Assembly (NCBI GenBank): GCA_021648045.1
Contig: JAKITM010000096.1
Coordinates: 1 to 9,139, forward strand
DNA length: 9,139 bases
Reading direction: 5' to 3'
DNA from: Lysobacterales bacterium
GTDB taxonomy: Bacteria; Pseudomonadota; Gammaproteobacteria; Xanthomonadales; SZUA-36
The translations under genes were made by a program, and so were the position numbers. Of the stretch, positions 1 through 6,941 are shown piece after piece. Within the stretch, counting starts at the first letter, position 1, and each line of letters starts with the position of its first letter. The notes beneath the pieces are model-generated. The model made no database searches and was not told the DNA's origin. It saw nothing but the letters and a program-made list of their open reading frames with translations.

Positions 1-1
1 C

Positions 2-694
2 AGAAGGTTTATATATGAGGCAGGCAAGCTGTTGGTAAAAGCTGAAGTTCTGGGTTCTTTATCCGGATATTCCGCTCATCCACAGGCTGATGAATGGACG
101 CTGTTGTTACCACAGCGTTCTCGCTATACAAAGTCCCAAAGCGGCGCTTGCACGGCGGTTCCATTAAGAAACGGTGGCCTGCTCACAGCAGGCCACTGTA
201 TTCGCTCAGAGTGGCTGCCAGGTAGTGTTTTACATGACGGCTACATAGCTGCCGTGGTTTGGGAACAAGTCGAGCTTGTAGCGTCCGATGGAGCTAATTT
301 TACCAGCTTCAACCCAGAAAACCTCTGGCAGTCAGTATCCCTGATTGCAGGCCGGTTTAAGCCCGATGGCCCAGACTGGGCTTTGCTTTCATCAGACCAT
401 GACCTGCCCGGTTATGAAATAACTGAGCATAACCCGCGTATCGGTGATACCTGCCATATCAACGGCTACCCGCTAGGTTTAAGCCTGCGCCATGCCGCCA
501 GCGCTAAAGTGATAAAACCTCTACGCGAAACCGAACATTTCTTCTGGCTCAATTGCCAGGTAAGCAACGGCGTTTCCGGCGCACCGGTATGTAATAACAA
601 AGGCTTATTAGCAGGGATAGTCGCCGGTGAAACCACCACCGAGAATGGTATATATACGCGCGTACAAAAAATCCCAAAAGAAGCCAAATCCTAA
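2..694 (+). CDS. Trypsin-like serine protease with an RMMBL-like N-terminal remnant (5' end off the window)
   Basis: The reading frame is open to the left edge, so this is the C-terminal 230 residues of a longer protein. A TTG at 32 could be called a start, but the residues before it (RRFIYEAGKLL) continue a recognisable motif, so I treat the gene as 5'-partial. Residues around VKAEV...LSGYSAH match the RNA-specificity (RMMBL) end of MBL-fold hydrolases, where the SAH histidine is normally a metal ligand. Counting from the TTG codon, a chymotrypsin-fold domain follows from about residue 37: LTAGHC gives His55, PDWALL gives Asp115, and GVSGAP gives Ser182, a complete triad. The Asp before the serine in the usual GDSGGP is Val here. 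Cys40/Cys56 could form the disulfide beside the catalytic His. There is no signal peptide or membrane segment in the visible part. A defence or conflict role is inference. The protease call is firm; the MBL part is moderately sure. Confidence 0.8.
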   Translation, partial: RRFIYEAGKLLVKAEVLGSLSGYSAHPQADEWTLLLPQRSRYTKSQSGACTAVPLRNGGLLTAGHCIRSEWLPGSVLHDGYIAAVVWEQVELVASDGANFTSFNPENLWQSVSLIAGRFKPDGPDWALLSSDHDLPGYEITEHNPRIGDTCHINGYPLGLSLRHAASAKVIKPLRETEHFFWLNCQVSNGVSGAPVCNNKGLLAGIVAGETTTENGIYTRVQKIPKEAKS

Positions 695-708
695 ACAACT
701 ACTCGTCC

Positions 709-810
709 GTAGCGTGGGCATTTATGCCCACGCGTAACAGGTTAGCCAAGCAGGATCTGTTTCCGTGATATCTATAACTTATGCTGCGTGGGCATAAATG
801 CCCACTCTAC
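709..810. repeat. REPIN-like pair of inverted palindromic units in a convergent gap
   Basis: Two 25-bp units (709-733 and 786-810) are reverse complements of each other at 24 of 25 positions, separated by 52 bp. Each unit is itself palindromic: GCGTGGGCAT at 712-721 pairs with ATGCCCACGC at 724-733, and the second unit has the same arms with one mismatch (786-795 with 798-807). GTAG flanks the outer left side and CTAC the outer right side, so the pair forms one larger inverted structure, as in REPINs. It lies between the convergent protease gene and kbl, the usual place for such repeats. No T-run follows either hairpin in either direction, so it is not a standard intrinsic terminator, although it could stabilise the 3' ends of both transcripts. 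Confidence 0.75.
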
Positions 811-851
811 TTGTGCGCTTGAGGATATTTACCATCCCACGGATGTTAGGT

Positions 852-2045
852 TTATACGACTTTTAAATCTTTACCCACTTCAATAAACGCCGCTATGGCG
901 CGATCCAGGTGATGGCGCTCATGGGCGGCAGAAATTTGGGTGCGTATTCTGGCTTGGCCATTGGGAACAACCGGGAAGAAAAAGCCGATAACATAGATGC
1001 CTTTTTGTAATAATCTGCGGGCAAATTCTTGCGCCAATGGTGCCTCATATAACATGACGGGTGCAATCGGGTGGATGCCGGGTTTTATATCAAACCCTGC
1101 GGCAGTCATTTGCTCACGAAAGTAGGCGGTATTGGTATTCAATTTATCTCGCAGATCAGATGATGAATCCAGCATTTCAAATACTTTAATTCCTGCGGCA
1201 ACCAGCGGCGGCGGCAGCGTGTTTGAAAACAGGTAAGGGCGTGAGCGCTGGCGGAGTAAGTCGATAATGGCTTTTCTGCCGGTGGTAAAACCACCCGAAC
1301 CACCGCCGAGCGCTTTGCCCAGGGTGGAAGTGAAAATATCAATCTTATCCATCACCCCGTGATACTCAGCCGAGCCGCGGCCTGTTGGGCCGACAAAACC
1401 GGTGGCGTGGGAGTCATCCACCATGACCAGCGCATCATATTTTTCCGCAAGCGCGGTTATTTCATCCAGCTTGGCAATAAAGCCATCCATGCTAAATACC
1501 CCATCGGTGGCAATTAGGCGGGTACGGCAATGTTGGGTCTTAATCAGGGCCTCTTCGAGTGCCTGCATGTCTGAATTCGGGTAGCGGTGGCGTTCAGCCT
1601 TACACAGGCGGATGCCGTCAATAATGGATGCATGATTAAGCGAATCTGAGATAACGGCATCTTCAGGTCCCAGTAAGGTTTCGAATAAACCACCGTTGGC
1701 ATCAAAGCATGAGGTATACAGGATACTGTCATCGGTACCAAAAAAACTTGAAATACTAGCTTCCAACTGTTTATGCAGGTCCTGGGTGCCACAGATAAAA
1801 CGCACTGAGGCGAGGCCAAAGCCGTGCTCATCCAGCGCCTTATGGGCGGCGGCTATTACTTCGGAATTATCAGCCAGGCCAAGATAATTGTTGGCGCAGA
1901 AATTCAAAACCTGCGAACCGTCACTGACCTTTATTTCCACACTTTGAGGGCTAGTGATGATGCGCTCGTCTTTGTATAAGCCCGCCGCGCGGATTTCATC
2001 CAGCGTGGTTTCTATTCGGGTTAAATCAGCTTTTGCCTTCGTCAT
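852..2045 (-). CDS. kbl: 2-amino-3-ketobutyrate CoA ligase (glycine C-acetyltransferase)
   Basis: A cytosolic PLP enzyme that cleaves 2-amino-3-oxobutyrate, the product of Tdh, with CoA to give glycine and acetyl-CoA. The protein is 397 residues, against about 398 for E. coli Kbl, and belongs to the alpha-oxoamine synthase family (fold-type I). Visible family marks are NFCANNYLGL (about 48-57), the NHASIIDG histidine at 138, VDDSHATG with Asp210 and His213, and the PLP-lysine motif TLGKALGG with Lys244. I chose the ATG at 2045 (MTKAKADL). An in-frame ATG at 2078 would add 12 residues that lie inside the end of tdh and do not belong to the family. A GGGA Shine-Dalgarno lies 8 nt before the chosen ATG. 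The gene begins 4 nt after the tdh stop, so the pair is almost certainly co-transcribed. Confidence 0.96.
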   Translation of the reverse strand: MTKAKADLTRIETTLDEIRAAGLYKDERIITSPQSVEIKVSDGSQVLNFCANNYLGLADNSEVIAAAHKALDEHGFGLASVRFICGTQDLHKQLEASISSFFGTDDSILYTSCFDANGGLFETLLGPEDAVISDSLNHASIIDGIRLCKAERHRYPNSDMQALEEALIKTQHCRTRLIATDGVFSMDGFIAKLDEITALAEKYDALVMVDDSHATGFVGPTGRGSAEYHGVMDKIDIFTSTLGKALGGGSGGFTTGRKAIIDLLRQRSRPYLFSNTLPPPLVAAGIKVFEMLDSSSDLRDKLNTNTAYFREQMTAAGFDIKPGIHPIAPVMLYEAPLAQEFARRLLQKGIYVIGFFFPVVPNGQARIRTQISAAHERHHLDRAIAAFIEVGKDLKVV

Positions 2046-2049
2046 AGTA

Positions 2050-3084
2050 TTAATCCCAGGAACATACCACTTTTCCACATTGACCCGAGGCCATTAGTTC
2101 AAATCCATCTTCCCAGTCATCGATACTGATTTCATGGGTCAGCACTTTTTCCAGCGGAAAGCCAGAAAGTAGCATTTGAGTCATTTTGTACCAGGTTTCA
2201 TACATACGCCGACCGTATATTCCGTGTAACTCCAGACCCTTAAAAATAACATTATCCCAGTTGATGCCGACATCATTTGGCAACAAGCCCAGCAGGGCAA
2301 TGCGACCACCGTTATACATGTTGTTGAGCATGCCATCGAATGCCTGCGGGTTGCCAGACATTTCCAAACCTACATCAAAACCCACCATACCAATATCAGC
2401 GACGGCTTCATCGATACTTTCACGGGTCACATTAACGATACGGGTGGCGCCCATTTCTTTAGCGAGATTTAGGCGGTAATCATTTACATCAGTGACCACA
2501 ATCTGCTTGGCACCGACATGTTTGCAGATACCGGCAGCGATAATTCCGATAGGCCCGGCACCGGTAATTAGTACATCTTCTCCGACCAGGTCAAAGTTTA
2601 AAGCGCAGTGCGCTGCATTCCCAAATGGGTCGAAAAACGCCGCAAGATTTGATGGAATAGCATCGGGAACCAGCCACAGGTTGCGTTTGGGCACAACGAT
2701 ATATTCGGCAAAAGCACCGTCACGGTTAACGCCTATACCGACAGTATTCGGGCACAGGTGGCGTTTACCAGCACGGCAATTACGGCAAATTTCACAATTA
2801 ATATGACCCTCGGCTGATACCCGCTGGCCGACCTCATAGCCTTCAACAGCTGCGCCCAGTGCCACAATGTGACCTACAAACTCATGCCCGATAATCATCG
2901 GTGTTTTGATAGTGCGCTGTGACCAGTCATCCCATTTATAGATATGCAGGTCAGTACCGCAGATTGCAGTTTTTTCAACCTTGATTAATACATCATTGGC
3001 GCTAGGGCTTGGTATGGGTGCATCAATCATCCATAAGCCCGGTGTTGCTTCACGCTTGCTGAGCGCGCGCATGGTATTGGTCAT
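2050..3084 (-). CDS. tdh: L-threonine 3-dehydrogenase
   Basis: A zinc-dependent medium-chain dehydrogenase that oxidises L-threonine with NAD+ to 2-amino-3-oxobutyrate, which Kbl then cleaves. It has 344 residues, against 341 in E. coli, and aligns along its whole length. The catalytic zinc region is KTAICGTDLHIY (Cys42, His47) with GHE at 66-68. The structural zinc site is Cys97, Cys100, Cys103 and Cys111. The Rossmann motif GAGPIG is at 175-180 and is followed by VVTDVNDYR. The first ATG is supported by AGGA 7 nt upstream; a second ATG at 3072 (MRALSK) matches the E. coli start more closely and is the alternative. It is the first gene of a two-gene unit with kbl, the reverse of the E. coli kbl-tdh order. 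Confidence 0.96.
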   Translation of the reverse strand: MTNTMRALSKREATPGLWMIDAPIPSPSANDVLIKVEKTAICGTDLHIYKWDDWSQRTIKTPMIIGHEFVGHIVALGAAVEGYEVGQRVSAEGHINCEICRNCRAGKRHLCPNTVGIGVNRDGAFAEYIVVPKRNLWLVPDAIPSNLAAFFDPFGNAAHCALNFDLVGEDVLITGAGPIGIIAAGICKHVGAKQIVVTDVNDYRLNLAKEMGATRIVNVTRESIDEAVADIGMVGFDVGLEMSGNPQAFDGMLNNMYNGGRIALLGLLPNDVGINWDNVIFKGLELHGIYGRRMYETWYKMTQMLLSGFPLEKVLTHEISIDDWEDGFELMASGQCGKVVCSWD

Positions 3085-3126
3085 ATGCTCGTGTCCTGAA
3101 ATAATGGCTGTGATTGAATGCTGGGT

Positions 3127-3132
3127 ATTATA
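3127..3132 (-). promoter_or_regulatory. Putative -10 box of the tdh-kbl promoter
   Basis: On the minus strand the 96-bp gap upstream of tdh contains a perfect TATAAT about 43 nt before the tdh ATG, which would give a leader of roughly 35 nt. I see no good -35 hexamer at 16-18 bp, so either an activator is needed or the match is chance. It suggests tdh-kbl is transcribed separately from the SIMPL gene upstream of it. Confidence 0.4.
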
Positions 3133-3180
3133 AACCCTTGGTTGTCAGGTCGCTTGCTTGGCACAGCTATGGAGTGGTTT

Positions 3181-3876
3181 TTACTTCAACATCTCAATCG
3201 TGCCATTCACACTAACACTCACCGACTGTTCGCCTGCCTGAAAAGCCGGAGCTGCTGCGGACATTGCCATTTCAGCTGTGCCGCGAGATTTCTGACGACG
3301 GAATTCATACTGAGATGCGCCGCCGATATTGATGTTTACCAGACGGTAATCGTTAAAACCAAAATCCGTAGTAATTTTATTAGCCCGGGCGCTAAAGCGT
3401 TTTATCGCATCACTGGTCAGGCGGTCGGTGCTGGCCGTTCGGGCAGCGGTTGATAGCTGGTAACTTACTGATTGCAAGTCGAGAATTGATTGTAGTTTCT
3501 GTACCGCTTTACTAAAAGCATCAAAATCCAAGGACTCTATCCGGATTGACTGGCTAACATCATAGAGACCAGTTTGGCGGCCACTTTGATAAATGGGTTG
3601 GGTATGGTAGTCCAGCGTTTCGGCTTTGATATTATCAAATCGAGTCAGTTCTTTCAGGGCTTTACCAACACGGGTGTTGACTTCATTAATTAACTTACTG
3701 CTGTCTTTTCCCTGCAACTTGATCCCGAGTGTTGCAATAATCGTATCTGCGCGAACTTCCTCGGAAACACTAACATTCAAACTGGCATGATTAAAAGTGG
3801 GTTCAGCATCAGCAAATACCAGCGGGGTGGTAAGCAATATCAGGGTGGTGATGGTCAATAGTTTAAAACAGCGCAT
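3181..3876 (-). CDS. Secreted SIMPL-domain (DUF541, YggE-like) protein
   Basis: A 231-residue SIMPL-domain protein. Residues 1-22 form a clear Sec signal peptide: a basic start (MRCFK), a hydrophobic core (LLTITTLILL), and a likely cut after VFA-22. The mature protein starts with NHASLNVSVSEEVRADTIIATLGIKLQGKD, the typical first strand and helix of the family. The middle (VQKLQSILDLQSVSYQLSTAART) and the AIKRFSARANKITTDFGF segment also fit. Family members are periplasmic or envelope-bound; E. coli YggE is linked to oxidative stress tolerance, but no enzymatic activity is established. A strong GAGGA Shine-Dalgarno stands 6 nt before the ATG. It points the same way as tdh, 96 bp upstream of it, and diverges from miaB. 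The family is sure, the function unknown. Confidence 0.88.
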   Translation of the reverse strand: MRCFKLLTITTLILLTTPLVFADAEPTFNHASLNVSVSEEVRADTIIATLGIKLQGKDSSKLINEVNTRVGKALKELTRFDNIKAETLDYHTQPIYQSGRQTGLYDVSQSIRIESLDFDAFSKAVQKLQSILDLQSVSYQLSTAARTASTDRLTSDAIKRFSARANKITTDFGFNDYRLVNINIGGASQYEFRRQKSRGTAEMAMSAAAPAFQAGEQSVSVSVNGTIEMLK

Positions 3877-4040
3877 AATAGTTCCTCAAAATGATGTAGT
3901 CTGATTGTAATACAACGAAGCTGGTGTAGAGTTCATTTTTTTTGAATAAAGGCGGGTTAAGCGGGTTTGATATGCTGAAATAGTGCGGAATTAAGCATTT
4001 AAGCGTAAAATGTGCGGTTCGGTTGATTAATTACTTCAGA
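3877..4040. promoter_or_regulatory. Divergent intergenic region between the SIMPL gene and miaB
   Basis: This 164-bp gap must hold the promoters of both the SIMPL gene (leftward) and the miaB run (rightward). For the leftward gene there is a TACAAT on the minus strand (3904-3909), near consensus for a -10 and about 28 nt before the ATG, but its -35 is poor. For miaB I see no convincing -35/-10 pair; the stretch around TTGAAT and TTTGATATGCT (about 3940-3975) is AT-rich but badly spaced. An eight-T run lies near 3935. I find no operator or RNA structure I would defend. Confidence 0.4.
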
Positions 4041-5417
4041 ATGGTGGAACAGGTAGTGGCAGAACAGATAGTGTCAGGCAAACTTTTTATTAAAACCCAC
4101 GGTTGCCAAATGAATGAGTACGACTCGGATAAAATGGCCGAGGTGCTGGCGGCATCACATGGCCTCGAGTTGACAGAAAACGAAGCAGATGCCGATGTTG
4201 TCTTGATCAATACTTGCTCGATCCGAGAAAAAGCCCAGGAAAAAGTGTTTTCCCAATTAGGGCGCTGGAAACACCTGAAAAAAAATAATCCCAATGTGGT
4301 TATTGGTGTCGGTGGCTGCGTGGCATCCCAGGAAGGCGAGGCAATTATCAAACGCGCACCTTTTGTGGATTTGGTTTTTGGCCCGCAAACCCTGCATCGC
4401 CTGCCTAAAATGATCGACCAGACTCGTCAAAAGAAAATCCCAATGGTGGATATTTCTTTTCCTGAAATCGAAAAGTTCGACCACTTACCCGAGCCGGGAG
4501 CCAAGGGACCAACCGCCTTTGTTTCCATTATGGAAGGCTGCAGCAAGTACTGTACATTTTGCGTGGTGCCTTATACTCGCGGCGAAGAAGTGTCCCGGCC
4601 ATTCGATGATGTTATTGCCGAATGTGCCAGCCTGGCATCCCAGGGGGTTAAAGAAATCAACTTGCTAGGACAAAATGTTAATGCCTACCAGGGCAGCACT
4701 CACGATGACAATATTGCCGATCTGGCTTTGCTGATTCATTATGTAGCGGCTATCGAGGGCATCGAAAGAATTCGTTTTACGACATCTCACCCAGTCGAAT
4801 TCAGTCAGCGTCAGATTGAGGTTTTTGGGGAAGTGCCGGAACTTGCTGGTTTCCTTCACCTACCGGTGCAAAGTGGTTCCGACCGGATATTGGGGATGAT
4901 GAAGCGCGGCCATACTGTGCTCGAATACAAGCAAAAAATTCGCCGACTGCGTGAAACTCGTCCGGGAATCAGTATTTCTTCTGATTTCATTATCGGCTTC
5001 CCCGGTGAAACCGATGCAGATTTCAATGCCACCATGAAACTGATAGATGACATTGGTTTTGATCACAGCTTTAGCTTTATTTATAGTGCGCGCCCGGGAA
5101 CTCCAGCGGCAAGCTTTACAGATGATGTGCCAATGGCTGTTAAAAAACAACGCCTGCAAATATTACAAAAGAAAATCACAGCCAATTCACAGGCAATTTC
5201 CCGAGGCATGCTCGGCACGGTACAGCGGGTGCTGGTTGAAGGGCCGGGTAAAAAGGGAATCGAAGGCCAGTTTGCGGCACGCACAGAAAACAATCGCATT
5301 GTGAATTTTGACGGCCACTCTCGTCTAGTAGGCGAGTTTATTGATGTAGTGATTACTGAGGTGCTGAGTAATTCACTGCGTGGGCGTATCCATACTACAG
5401 AGAGCAGAACAGCATGA
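4041..5417 (+). CDS. miaB: tRNA-2-methylthio-N6-dimethylallyladenosine synthase
   Basis: A radical-SAM methylthiotransferase that converts i6A37 to ms2i6A37 in tRNAs reading UNN codons. The order is an N-terminal MTTase domain with three cluster cysteines (Cys22 in THGCQMNEYDS, Cys59 in NTCSIREKA, Cys93 in GGCVASQ), a radical-SAM domain with the CX3CX2C motif (Cys167, Cys171, Cys174 in EGCSKYCTFCVVPYTRG), and a C-terminal TRAM region (about 385-450). The length is 458 residues, against 474 in E. coli. The start is uncertain: ATG 4041 is chosen, but it has no clear Shine-Dalgarno. GTG at 4056 or 4071 (giving MSGKLFIKTHGC, closest to the E. coli N-terminus) and TTG at 4023 are possible. Its stop overlaps the phoH start by 4 nt (ATGA), so the two are translationally coupled. 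Confidence 0.97.
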   Translation: MVEQVVAEQIVSGKLFIKTHGCQMNEYDSDKMAEVLAASHGLELTENEADADVVLINTCSIREKAQEKVFSQLGRWKHLKKNNPNVVIGVGGCVASQEGEAIIKRAPFVDLVFGPQTLHRLPKMIDQTRQKKIPMVDISFPEIEKFDHLPEPGAKGPTAFVSIMEGCSKYCTFCVVPYTRGEEVSRPFDDVIAECASLASQGVKEINLLGQNVNAYQGSTHDDNIADLALLIHYVAAIEGIERIRFTTSHPVEFSQRQIEVFGEVPELAGFLHLPVQSGSDRILGMMKRGHTVLEYKQKIRRLRETRPGISISSDFIIGFPGETDADFNATMKLIDDIGFDHSFSFIYSARPGTPAASFTDDVPMAVKKQRLQILQKKITANSQAISRGMLGTVQRVLVEGPGKKGIEGQFAARTENNRIVNFDGHSRLVGEFIDVVITEVLSNSLRGRIHTTESRTA

Positions 5418-6388
5418 GTGTTGCCACCTTACATAACAAGACATTTGAAATTAAGGATGCCAAAATTGAACGCTTGGCGAATCTTTGTGGACAATTTGAT
5501 GAGCACCTGCATTTAATCGAAAATCGCATGCTGGTAGAAATAGCCTGTCGTGGCAGTATTTTTAAAATCTCCGGGGAAGAAAAACCCGTCCGCGCAACCC
5601 GGCGACTGTTGCAAAAGCTGTATCAACAGACCGCTGAAGAAGTGCTTAATTCCAGCGCTATCAATTTGCATCTGCAAACTTCCGGGATTGAGCAATTGCT
5701 GGATCAGGATGAAGTGGAAGATGGCGATGAAATTGCCATTCGCACCCGCCGTGGCTTAATTCGTGGCCGCGGCCCGAATCAAAAAGCTTATATGGAGGCG
5801 ATTCATAAAGAAGATGTGAGCTTTGGTATTGGCCCTGCCGGAACAGGCAAGACCTGGCTGGCGGTAGCTTGTGCTGTGGATGCCCTGAAAAAAGATCAGG
5901 TGCAGCGAATTGTGCTGGTGAGACCGGCTGTTGAAGCGGGTGAAAAATTGGGTTTTTTGCCCGGTGATATGGCCCAAAAAGTTGATCCTTATTTACGCCC
6001 TTTATATGACGCGCTGTATGAAATGCTTGGCTTTGATGTGGTCGAAAGACTCCAAGACCGTAATGTTATTGAAGTCGCACCATTGGCGTTTATGCGTGGG
6101 CGTACCTTAAATGATGCCTTTGTTATTTTGGATGAAGCGCAGAATACGACTGCAGAACAAATGAAAATGTTCCTGACTCGAATCGGTTTTGGTTCAACGG
6201 CTGTGATTACCGGTGATGTTACCCAAATAGACCTACCCAATAAAGCTATGTCGGGTTTGCGCAATGCAGCAAAAGTCCTGGTGAATGTAAAAGGTGTCAG
6301 TTTTACCTACTTTACTTCAAAGGATGTAGTTCGCCATCCTATGGTGCAACGGATAGTTGAGGCCTACGAACGCGCGGAAGAGGCTTAA
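5414..6388 (+). CDS. ybeZ: PhoH-family ATPase (YbeZ)
   Basis: A cytosolic PhoH-like P-loop ATPase that works with YbeY in RNA maturation and quality control; its family is related to the helicase-type NTPases. The 324-residue protein has an N-terminal KH-like region (about 20-85, with EIACRGSIFKISG) and then the ATPase domain. Walker A is GPAGTGKT at 140-147, Walker B is VILDEAQN at 237-244, and the downstream motif TGDVTQIDLP is at 266-275. All core residues are present. It overlaps the miaB stop by 4 nt and is followed 8 nt later by ybeY, the usual gammaproteobacterial order. E. coli YbeZ is somewhat longer, mainly at the N-terminus. Confidence 0.95.
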   Translation: MSVATLHNKTFEIKDAKIERLANLCGQFDEHLHLIENRMLVEIACRGSIFKISGEEKPVRATRRLLQKLYQQTAEEVLNSSAINLHLQTSGIEQLLDQDEVEDGDEIAIRTRRGLIRGRGPNQKAYMEAIHKEDVSFGIGPAGTGKTWLAVACAVDALKKDQVQRIVLVRPAVEAGEKLGFLPGDMAQKVDPYLRPLYDALYEMLGFDVVERLQDRNVIEVAPLAFMRGRTLNDAFVILDEAQNTTAEQMKMFLTRIGFGSTAVITGDVTQIDLPNKAMSGLRNAAKVLVNVKGVSFTYFTSKDVVRHPMVQRIVEAYERAEEA

Positions 6389-6396
6389 GCAAGGAT

Positions 6397-6885
6397 ATGC
6401 TCGACCTTAGTGTGCAGCGGATTACTACAGTAACAAACTTACCTTCCGGTGCTGACTTTAACCAGTGGCTGGAAGCTGTGGTTCAGGCGGTAGGTCAAGA
6501 TAAGCCAGGGCAACGCACACTGACCTTACGCATAGTCGATGAGGCAGAATCGGCACAGTTAAATCAGCAATATCGCGGTAAAGTCGGCGCTACCAATGTG
6601 CTCTCGTTTGCGGCTGATCACGATTTTCCTGAAGGGCTACCGGCAGAAGAGCTGGCTACACTGTACAGTTTGCTGGGTGATTTGGTTATTTGCGCCCCTG
6701 TGGTTCAGGATGAAGCAGAGTTGCAGGCTAAGCCATTACAACATCATTGGGCGCACATGGTTATTCATGGTTGTCTACATTTATTGGGTTACGATCACAT
6801 CGATCCGCAGCAGGCAGTAGAGATGGAGTCTGAAGAAATTAAAATTCTGGCAGGTTTTGGGATCGAAAATCCTTACATTAATTAA
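6397..6885 (+). CDS. ybeY: Endoribonuclease YbeY, rRNA maturation factor
   Basis: A zinc-dependent single-strand endoribonuclease involved in 16S rRNA 3'-end maturation and 70S ribosome quality control. The metal motif H-x3-H-x5-H is complete: His124, His128 and His134 in HGCLHLLGYDH. The conserved arginine of QYRGK is at 60, followed by TNVLSF at 66-71 and LLGDLVIC at 92-99. The length is 162 residues, against 155 in E. coli. The start MLDLSVQ lines up with ILDLQLA of the E. coli protein. The AAGGA before it ends only 1 nt from the ATG, too close to act normally, so translation probably depends on coupling to phoH, whose stop is 8 nt upstream. Confidence 0.96.
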   Translation: MLDLSVQRITTVTNLPSGADFNQWLEAVVQAVGQDKPGQRTLTLRIVDEAESAQLNQQYRGKVGATNVLSFAADHDFPEGLPAEELATLYSLLGDLVICAPVVQDEAELQAKPLQHHWAHMVIHGCLHLLGYDHIDPQQAVEMESEEIKILAGFGIENPYIN

Positions 6886-6898
6886 GCTCGTATTGCGC

Positions 6899-6904
6899 TA
6901 TAAT
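6899..6904 (+). promoter_or_regulatory. Possible internal -10 box upstream of corC
   Basis: The 56-bp gap between ybeY and corC is the widest inside the run and contains a perfect TATAAT, 37 nt before the corC ATG. The best -35-like hexamer (TTACAT at 6873-6878) is 20 bp away, which is too far for a good promoter. It may be a weak internal start for corC and the downstream gene, or chance in an AT-rich gap. Confidence 0.25.
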
Positions 6905-6941
6905 AAACACAGGTGCAACTGGCACTGTTATCGAAACCGAA

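Noticed and set aside
712..733. Hairpin as a rho-independent terminator
   Set aside because: The palindrome is strong, but neither it nor its partner at 786-807 is followed by a T-run on either strand; the paired inverted layout fits a REPIN better.
1544..1831. Minus-strand 95-codon frame inside kbl
   Set aside because: It is an out-of-frame shadow of the kbl coding sequence with no recognisable motif.
2046..2078. Longer kbl start adding MEKWYVPGINT
   Set aside because: These codons overlap the end of tdh in another frame, have no family similarity, and the ATG at 2045 has a Shine-Dalgarno and matches the family length.
3118..3453. 111-codon plus-strand frame opposite the SIMPL gene
   Set aside because: It is antisense to a well-supported gene, is rich in Cys, Arg and His in a way typical of shadow frames, and resembles nothing I know.
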